Assembly: GCF_008693185.1 (NCBI RefSeq)
Contig: NZ_VXKN01000002.1
Coordinates: 124,001-188,000, forward strand
Direction of reading: 5' to 3'
Length of the DNA: 64,000 nucleotides
Origin: Acinetobacter qingfengensis
Lineage (GTDB): Bacteria > Pseudomonadota > Gammaproteobacteria > Pseudomonadales > Moraxellaceae
Within the stretch, counting starts at the first letter, position 1, and each line of letters begins with the position of its first letter. Both the position numbers and the translations under genes were made by a program. Below are positions 58,597-64,000 of the stretch, piece by piece. Below the pieces are notes generated by a model. It worked only from the letters and a program-made list of their open reading frames with translations. It did not search any database and had not been told where the DNA came from.

Positions 58597-59727
58597 TTAT
58601 CTCAGACGTTTTTTTAGTGACAAACAGGAAGCTATGGTAAAAATCACGATATACAACATTAAGATTGCGCACTCCTTAAACCATAATTTCCAATCATCGC
58701 CTCCAAGGAACAGCGTTTTGATCAATGTCATAAAATGTGTTGCCGGTAAAATCTGACTGATGATTTGTACAATCGCTGGCAAATTACGGGTATCAAAGAC
58801 GAAACCGGATAACATCATCGCCGGCATAAAACTGACTAATAATGCCATCTGACTGGCCTGAAACTGACTTTGTGCAAAACCTGAGATCGTCAGTCCCAGC
58901 AATAATGACACCATTAAATAAAAAAACGATGCACTTAAAATGGCGAATAGCGACGCACGCATTGGTACATGAAACAAAAAATGTGCTGCGATCAGGCACA
59001 TTACAATATCAATCATGCCAATCACAATATATGGAATGAGTTTGGCAAGGACAATTTCTAGCGGACGCACAGGTGTAACAAATAAGGCTTCGAGTGTGCC
59101 ACGCTCGCGTTCACGAGCAATCAGCAAACCTGTCAAAAATGCACCAATTAAAGTTAAAATTAATACGATTAAACCCGGAACAATAAACCACGTACTATTT
59201 GAAGATTCGTTGAACCACATGCGTTGTTCAATTATGACCATGCCTATAGATGAACTTGTCTGCTGACGATCTGCCTGAATGGACTGTGCTGTGTTTAATG
59301 CCCCTGAAATATAGCCCTGCAAAGCCGATGCAATTGTGGTTGAACGACCATTTAAAATGACTTGTACCGTTGTCGTCCCTTGCGAATTTTGTTGGGCAAA
59401 ATCACTGGGCAAATTGACTATGGCATCAATTTCTGCCCGTCCCATCGCCTGTTCTGCCTGATAAAAACTCGGATATTGGCTGACTTCAAGATATGTTGTA
59501 CCTTTTAAACCTGTGATCAGTTGCTGACTTTGCGGCGTTTGATGTTGTACCACAACCCCGACTCGCCCATGACTGAGATCAAAAGACAAGCCATACCCAA
59601 ATAATAAAATCAGAATAATCGGTAAAATTAGTCCGATCATCAGACTGCTTTTATCCCTGAGTAATTGATGCCCTTCTTTTGCAGTCAGTGCACCTAGTCT
59701 TCGCCAGAATAATGTAAGATCTCTCAT
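58597..59727 (-). CDS. ybhS: ABC-2 type permease YbhS
   Basis: The 376-aa paralogue of the next gene has the same layout: N-terminal helix (SLMIGLILPIILILLFGYGL), a periplasmic part, then five helices with LIARERERGTLEALFVTPVR. It overlaps ybhF by 4 nt, showing coupling. The two permeases probably form a heterodimer served by the tandem ATPase YbhF. Confidence 0.9.
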   Translation of the reverse strand: MRDLTLFWRRLGALTAKEGHQLLRDKSSLMIGLILPIILILLFGYGLSFDLSHGRVGVVVQHQTPQSQQLITGLKGTTYLEVSQYPSFYQAEQAMGRAEIDAIVNLPSDFAQQNSQGTTTVQVILNGRSTTIASALQGYISGALNTAQSIQADRQQTSSSIGMVIIEQRMWFNESSNSTWFIVPGLIVLILTLIGAFLTGLLIARERERGTLEALFVTPVRPLEIVLAKLIPYIVIGMIDIVMCLIAAHFLFHVPMRASLFAILSASFFYLMVSLLLGLTISGFAQSQFQASQMALLVSFMPAMMLSGFVFDTRNLPAIVQIISQILPATHFMTLIKTLFLGGDDWKLWFKECAILMLYIVIFTIASCLSLKKRLR

Positions 59728-61511
59728 GCACCGGCTCCTTTGCTTTGCCGTTTTTGTGCACGAGCCTGCTCTACAATGGCAATAAACGCGCTGTTCATAT
59801 CGGTTGCACCTGCACTATTGGCTTGTTGCCGTACATCTTTGGGTGAACCTAATGCCAGCATTTTTCCAGCATCCTGAATGGCTATGCGATCGCAATATTC
59901 CGCTTCTTCCATAAAATGTGTAGTGATAATAATGGTAATGCCCTGATTGGCTAACTCACCAATGGTGTACCAAAATGCCCGTCTGGCCAGAGGATCAATA
60001 CCACTGGTCGGTTCATCGAGAAATAAAATTTCTGGTTGATGCAACAAAGCCGCAGCCATTGACAAGCGTTGCTTAAAGCCATTAGGTAATTCACCGCTGA
60101 TCGCCTGTGGTTTTAAATTAAATTGTTGCATGGCATTTTCTATTTGTTGGTGAAGTCTTTTCCCTGATAAACCGTATGCACCGCCAAAAAATTTTAAGTT
60201 ATCCAGTACAGTTAAATTGCCATATAAAGCAAACTTTTGTGATACATAACCAATTTTTGCCCGTGCCTGTGCCCGAGCATGGCGTAGATTTACGCCGGCC
60301 ACATCTAATGTGCCGCTTGTAGCCGGCAATAAACCGCATAACATTCGAAAAGTAGTGGTTTTACCTGCCCCATTTGGCCCCAGCAAACCGAAAATTTCAC
60401 CTTGCTGTACCTCAAAAGAGGTACTGGCAACTGCGGTAAAATCACCAAATTTTCGGACTAGGTCTTTAACCACAATGATAGGACCTTGTGATACGGCATG
60501 TTCAACTTGAATATGCTGTACCAATTCCTGAGAGTGATCATTTTGATCAATAGACTGTGCCTGATGTTGTGCCTGATGCAGAAAGAACATAAAGGCATCT
60601 TCAAGTTCGGGCTGCCGAGATTGTACAATCGTGCCTTGTGGTAATTGTCCAGAGGGTAATTCAGGGCAATTCTTTTTGGTCATGAAGCGCACCACATCAC
60701 CTTTGGGTACGGCATCGGTAATATATTGATGATTCTCCAATAAATGTGCCTGCAATGTTCTGGCTTTCATGGTTTCAGGCGGTTTTGCCTGCCATGTCAA
60801 TCCTCTTATTTGCTCACTTAACTGCTTTGGTGTACCTTGCTCTAATATCTTCCCTTCATACATGACATAAACTTCAGCACAACGTTCGGCTTCATCCATA
60901 TAGGCTGTGCTGATAATGACACTTAAATTTTCCTCTTTGACCAATTGTTCGATAATGCGCCATAGATCACGTCGGGATAATGGATCAACTCCGACGCTTG
61001 GTTCATCGAGTAACAATAATTCGGGTGAGCGTACCAAGGTACATGCCAAACCTAATTTTTGCTTCATACCACCTGACAGTTTTCCGGCAGGTCGTTCGGT
61101 AAATTCGGCCAAATCTGTAATGTCCAATAATCGGGCAAAACGCTGTTGTCTGATTTCCTGTGCAACATTATGCAAATCGGCATATAGATTTAAATTTTCC
61201 TGAATACTTAAATCTTCGTACAAACCAAACCGTTGTGGCATATAGCTAATACGGTTTTGTATTTGCTGTGGATTTTTTGCCGCATTGATGCCCAATACTT
61301 CAAGAGAGCCGGAACTTGGTTGATATAAGCCTGCGATCAAACGTAAAAAAGTGGTTTTTCCGGCACCATCCGGTCCAACCAATGCTGTAAGCTGCCCTGC
61401 CTGAATTTGCATGTTTAAACCCTGCAAAGCAAATACATCAGGCAATTTTTTGTTTTCAGCTTTAAAACTTTTTTGTAAATCTTTGGCAATGACCACACTG
61501 GAATGATTCAT
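59724..61511 (-). CDS. ybhF: Tandem ABC ATPase YbhF
   Basis: Two complete ATP-binding cassettes lie in one chain of 595 aa: the first with VGPDGAGKTTFLRLIAG, LSGGMKQKLGLACTLVR and LLLDEPSVGVDP, the second with GPNGAGKTTTFRML and ILFLDEPTSGIDP. The second has GELPNGFKQRLSMAAALLHQ in place of the canonical LSGGQ signature, which may make its catalytic site asymmetric. The ATG at 61511 is used; a TTG just upstream is unsupported. Confidence 0.9.
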   Translation of the reverse strand: MNHSSVVIAKDLQKSFKAENKKLPDVFALQGLNMQIQAGQLTALVGPDGAGKTTFLRLIAGLYQPSSGSLEVLGINAAKNPQQIQNRISYMPQRFGLYEDLSIQENLNLYADLHNVAQEIRQQRFARLLDITDLAEFTERPAGKLSGGMKQKLGLACTLVRSPELLLLDEPSVGVDPLSRRDLWRIIEQLVKEENLSVIISTAYMDEAERCAEVYVMYEGKILEQGTPKQLSEQIRGLTWQAKPPETMKARTLQAHLLENHQYITDAVPKGDVVRFMTKKNCPELPSGQLPQGTIVQSRQPELEDAFMFFLHQAQHQAQSIDQNDHSQELVQHIQVEHAVSQGPIIVVKDLVRKFGDFTAVASTSFEVQQGEIFGLLGPNGAGKTTTFRMLCGLLPATSGTLDVAGVNLRHARAQARAKIGYVSQKFALYGNLTVLDNLKFFGGAYGLSGKRLHQQIENAMQQFNLKPQAISGELPNGFKQRLSMAAALLHQPEILFLDEPTSGIDPLARRAFWYTIGELANQGITIIITTHFMEEAEYCDRIAIQDAGKMLALGSPKDVRQQANSAGATDMNSAFIAIVEQARAQKRQSKGAGA

Positions 61512-61517
61512 CAAAAT

Positions 61518-62525
61518 TTACTCTTTTGTCGAACCTGATTGAATTTTAACCGTAACAGGCTGCCCCATTTTTAATTGATCATTCGGATCTTTCACATAGA
61601 TCCGCACCTCATACACCAGATTTGTACGAATATCTTCGGTTTGTACAGTTTTAGGCGTGAATTCTGCTACAGATGAGATATAGCCAATTTTCCCGCTAAT
61701 CGGCTGATCAGGTTGTGCATCACGAATAACCTGTGCTGTGCCGCCCATTTTAATGTGACTTAACTCTTTTTCATTGGCATATACTCTGACCCATTTCGGA
61801 TCAGTCAGTGCCAAGGTGTACACTGTTTTTTGTGCCGTGGTCATATCGCCCACTTCCTGCAATCTGGCACGTACAACCGCATTGACAGGTGAGCGTAATT
61901 CACTCTGCGAAATCTGGTAATCAATTAAATCCAGATTGGATTGACTTGCATCATATTGCGCTTTTGTCGCAGCACGGTCTTCGCTTCGGGCACCTCTTTG
62001 TAATAATGTTAAATTGGCTTGACGTTCTTTTACTGTCGCTGCTGCTGTCGCCTGAGTACTTTTGGCATAGTCCAGTTCCTGCTTGCTAATGGCCTGACCC
62101 GATGTGGTATGATTTAACACTTGCAAGCGTTGTAAATCCTTATTGGCTTTTTCCAATTGCGCCTGTGCCGAAACGATTTGTGCTTTAGCCTGCATAATTT
62201 CTTCAGGACGGGTTCCGGCATCCTGTTTTAAAATTGCCTGACGTTGTATATCGAGCTGCGCTTTGGCTTGTTGTGCCTGAATGCTAAGTGCATCGGTATT
62301 TAATTCTGCCAACAATTGCCCTTGCCGAACTTTATCGCCTTCTTGAGCAGTTAAATTTTTAATCCGCCCCGATTGCTCAAATGCCAATGAAACTTGTCGA
62401 ATGTCGACATTGCCATAAAGTACCAATGCCTGTTCAGTATCTTTATCCTTATAGAAAAACCAATACACACTTATTGCCAAAGCAATAAGTGCTATCCCCG
62501 AAACTGCAATCAAAGCCTTTTTCAT
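61518..62525 (-). CDS. ybhG: Periplasmic adaptor YbhG (HlyD family)
   Basis: Membrane-fusion protein of 335 aa with one N-terminal anchor (ALIAVSGIALIALAISVYWF) and the signature LYGNVDIRQVSLAFEQSGR. Two long coiled-coil helices with a turn follow (about 80-195), then barrel domains ending VAEFTPKTVQTEDIRTNLVY. The sequence is colinear with E. coli YbhG. As the first gene of ybhGFSR it links the inner-membrane ABC pump to an outer-membrane channel encoded elsewhere, probably TolC-like. Confidence 0.92.
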   Translation of the reverse strand: MKKALIAVSGIALIALAISVYWFFYKDKDTEQALVLYGNVDIRQVSLAFEQSGRIKNLTAQEGDKVRQGQLLAELNTDALSIQAQQAKAQLDIQRQAILKQDAGTRPEEIMQAKAQIVSAQAQLEKANKDLQRLQVLNHTTSGQAISKQELDYAKSTQATAAATVKERQANLTLLQRGARSEDRAATKAQYDASQSNLDLIDYQISQSELRSPVNAVVRARLQEVGDMTTAQKTVYTLALTDPKWVRVYANEKELSHIKMGGTAQVIRDAQPDQPISGKIGYISSVAEFTPKTVQTEDIRTNLVYEVRIYVKDPNDQLKMGQPVTVKIQSGSTKE

Positions 62526-62558
62526 ATCAAGTAACCATTCACTGACTACACACTGTAG

Positions 62559-62633
62559 TTTAAATTCAATTTAAATTTAAACTATACCAAATTATCAAAA
62601 AAAGATATACTTAAAACGTAAAATTCAATTTAA
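62559..62633. promoter_or_regulatory. Two CecR-type operators between ybhG and the TetR gene
   Basis: A perfect 17-bp palindrome (TTTAAATT-C-AATTTAAA, 62559-62575) lies near ybhG. A second copy of the 13-bp core AAATTCAATTTAA (62621-62633) lies just before the regulator start. The centres are 59 bp apart. Confidence 0.72.
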
Positions 62634-62641
62634 GGTCAAAT

Positions 62642-63274
62642 ATGTCTAGAGCTAGACGCAGCGATGGTGATTTAACCAAAGCGAAAATTCTTGAAGCCGC
62701 AGGAAGTCTGATCGCCCAGCATGGTTTTGCTCAAACCAGCAATAAAATGATTGCCCAAGCAGCACAAGTTGATCTGGCTGCCATTAATTATCATTTTGAT
62801 GGTCGTGACGGTTTATATAGAGCGGTTTTAGTTGAAGCACATGCACACTATCTTGAAGAAAATTTTTTATTGGAATTACTGGCAAGTTCACATCACCCCA
62901 CACAAAAACTTGAGCTTTTTTTTGAAATGTTAGTTGCCAAATTAGCCGAAAAAAATGTTTGGTATAACAAGGTATTTATTCGTGAATTTTTTTCGCCTAC
63001 CTCCTATTTAAAGGACTTTATGGCAAATGATGGTGCAAGAAAATTTCAGGCAATGCGATCTATTATTAGTCAGGCATCTGGCATAGATGAAAACCATCCT
63101 GCGCTATTGCCGTGTATTTTGAGTGTCCTCGCCCCTTGTTTAATGCTCATCATTTCAAGTAATAATGTTCCAACACCAATACACAGTATTTCTCAAATGA
63201 ATGAAAAACAACTGGTTAAGCATTTCATGACATTTTCTTTGGCTGGATTAGAGGCAGTCAAAAAGTCAGTCTAA
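62642..63274 (+). CDS. cecR: TetR-family regulator, CecR/YbiH type
   Basis: The 210-aa protein has a TetR helix-turn-helix (KILEAAGSLIAQHGFAQTSN, then LAAINYHFDGRDGLYRAVL) and a helical ligand domain with FIREFFSPTSYLKDF, typical of the YbiH/CecR subfamily. In E. coli the orthologue controls ybhGFSR, and here it is divergent from the same genes. AAGG precedes the ATG and the second operator overlaps this region, suggesting autoregulation. Confidence 0.88.
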   Translation: MSRARRSDGDLTKAKILEAAGSLIAQHGFAQTSNKMIAQAAQVDLAAINYHFDGRDGLYRAVLVEAHAHYLEENFLLELLASSHHPTQKLELFFEMLVAKLAEKNVWYNKVFIREFFSPTSYLKDFMANDGARKFQAMRSIISQASGIDENHPALLPCILSVLAPCLMLIISSNNVPTPIHSISQMNEKQLVKHFMTFSLAGLEAVKKSV

Positions 63275-63593
63275 AGCCAGAATTCACAGTTAGTGATCAA
63301 TAGCTTTATGTATTTTGTTTTTTTAAAATAAGTGTCTATGCCCATTAAATATAATTAGCTTTGAAATATCTGAAAAAAGCCTAATGATTGTTTAAAACAA
63401 GCATAGAACTTTTTTAAATCCATTTAATAAAATAATACCTATAATCTTGCAAAGATATAAAACATAAATTTAATCTTGATACACTTATTACTTCTAACAT
63501 TATCAGCAATAATTTAGTATTAATTGATAATGTTAGAAATAGATACAATTAAAACTTGGTTATTTTCAACATAATTTAAAAAAATTAAAAATA
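63275..63593. other. Convergent gap with a long hairpin
   Basis: These 319 bp contain no credible gene. The only structure is the perfect inverted repeat at 63492-63538. Confidence 0.5.
63492..63538. terminator. Perfect 14-bp inverted repeat, likely bidirectional terminator
   Basis: TTCTAACATTATCA (63492-63505) and TGATAATGTTAGAA (63525-63538) are perfect arms around a 19-nt AT-rich loop, between two converging regulator genes. The stem is long but GC-poor and lacks a clear T-run. Confidence 0.5.
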
Positions 63594-64000
63594 TCAGTTA
63601 ATATGTTTAATAACCAATAGCCTTTCCAAAATAGATTTAAATGATGATATATCCTTTGTTAAAGAAAAATCGACATTAACCGCTTTACGACAAATTAATC
63701 CATCAATAAGTGCAAATATAATAAGTGTAATTTCATTAACATCAATTAAAGGATTAAATTCACCGGCCTCAATTCCTTTTCCTATAATTGTTGCTATGCC
63801 TTTTCGCATTATATTGTCACTGGAAATAAATGTAGATCTTAATTCTTCATTTCTTGAAGACTGAGCCATGATTTCAACCCAAAGATTGTGTGTAACCGGG
63901 TAGCCAACTTCACTAATACATTGATTAATCAAATGATATAATCTCTCAAAATGAGAACTATCATAATTTTTTGCATGTTCATTAAGCGCAGATTTTTGTT
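63594..64000 (-). CDS. TetR-family regulator, 5' end outside window
   Basis: The frame is open from the window edge to the stop at 63594, giving 135 codons. The sequence ends in an all-helical TetR ligand domain of the usual pattern: NLWVEIMAQSSRNEELRSTF, GIEAGEFNPLIDVNEITLII and ALIDGLICRKAV. The DNA-binding domain lies outside. No function can be assigned, and it appears independent of the ybh operon. Confidence 0.72.
   Translation of the reverse strand, partial: QKSALNEHAKNYDSSHFERLYHLINQCISEVGYPVTHNLWVEIMAQSSRNEELRSTFISSDNIMRKGIATIIGKGIEAGEFNPLIDVNEITLIIFALIDGLICRKAVNVDFSLTKDISSFKSILERLLVIKHIN

Overview
The window is a 64-kb piece of a low-GC gammaproteobacterial chromosome, almost certainly Acinetobacter. 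The clearest marker is a UmuDAb-type SOS repressor (7510-8121) facing a DdrR-like gene (8268-8501) across a palindromic operator; this pair is characteristic of Acinetobacter. An astCADBE arginine-succinylation operon, a fused EIIA-HPr-EI fructose PTS protein and a two-gene TamA/TamB module also fit. I see no insertion sequence, prophage, integron, CRISPR array, tRNA or rRNA. Most of the window is ordinary core genome with a few accessory-looking loci.

Layout. 1-3.7 kb: a Tsx nucleoside channel between two exported nucleosidase-family proteins (the left one runs off the window), then an exported hypothetical protein. 3.8-7.5 kb: cysK, transaldolase, a stand-alone HD hydrolase of the alarmone type and a small lipoprotein. 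7.5-8.5 kb: umuDAb/ddrR. 8.7-12.4 kb: hydantoin/allantoin-type racemase, NCS1 permease and a GntR/FCD regulator with paired operators. 12.5-14.8 kb: proB and obgE. 14.9-16.3 kb: an HxlR regulator divergent from qorB. 16.5-18 kb: a ribbon-helix-helix protein and a FabH2-like ketoacyl synthase. 18.5-28 kb: amino-acid permease plus Usp, then the arginine succinyltransferase operon and its divergent Lrp/AsnC regulator. 28.5-37.9 kb: tamB and tamA, divergent from an LplT-like MFS gene and coq7. 38-45.3 kb: KTSC-like protein, nitronate monooxygenase and the fructose PTS operon. 45.5-53 kb: a PAS-GGDEF-EAL protein, DUF3144-like protein, M16 protease, a hypothetical protein and a SohB-like protease without a membrane anchor. 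53-57 kb: an ABC exporter and a lipoprotein 5'-nucleotidase. 57.5-63.3 kb: the ybhG-ybhF-ybhS-ybhR efflux operon with a divergent CecR/YbiH regulator. The 3' end of a further TetR gene closes the window.

Themes. Several loci have a local regulator with a visible symmetric operator in the divergent promoter region: UmuDAb/DdrR, GntR, HxlR, Lrp and CecR. Convergent and end-of-operon gaps carry long, often perfect hairpins. The Tsx locus (two exported nucleosidases) and the lipoprotein 5'-nucleotidase at 55 kb could together break down nucleotides and nucleosides in the envelope. The amino-acid permease/Usp pair beside ast probably feeds arginine or ornithine into that pathway.

I found no convincing entirely new defence or mobile system. 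The best second looks are the Tsx/nucleosidase module, the stand-alone HD hydrolase with its long C-terminal extension, the two low-complexity insertions in TamA, the 9-G tract in astB, and the anchorless SohB-like protease.
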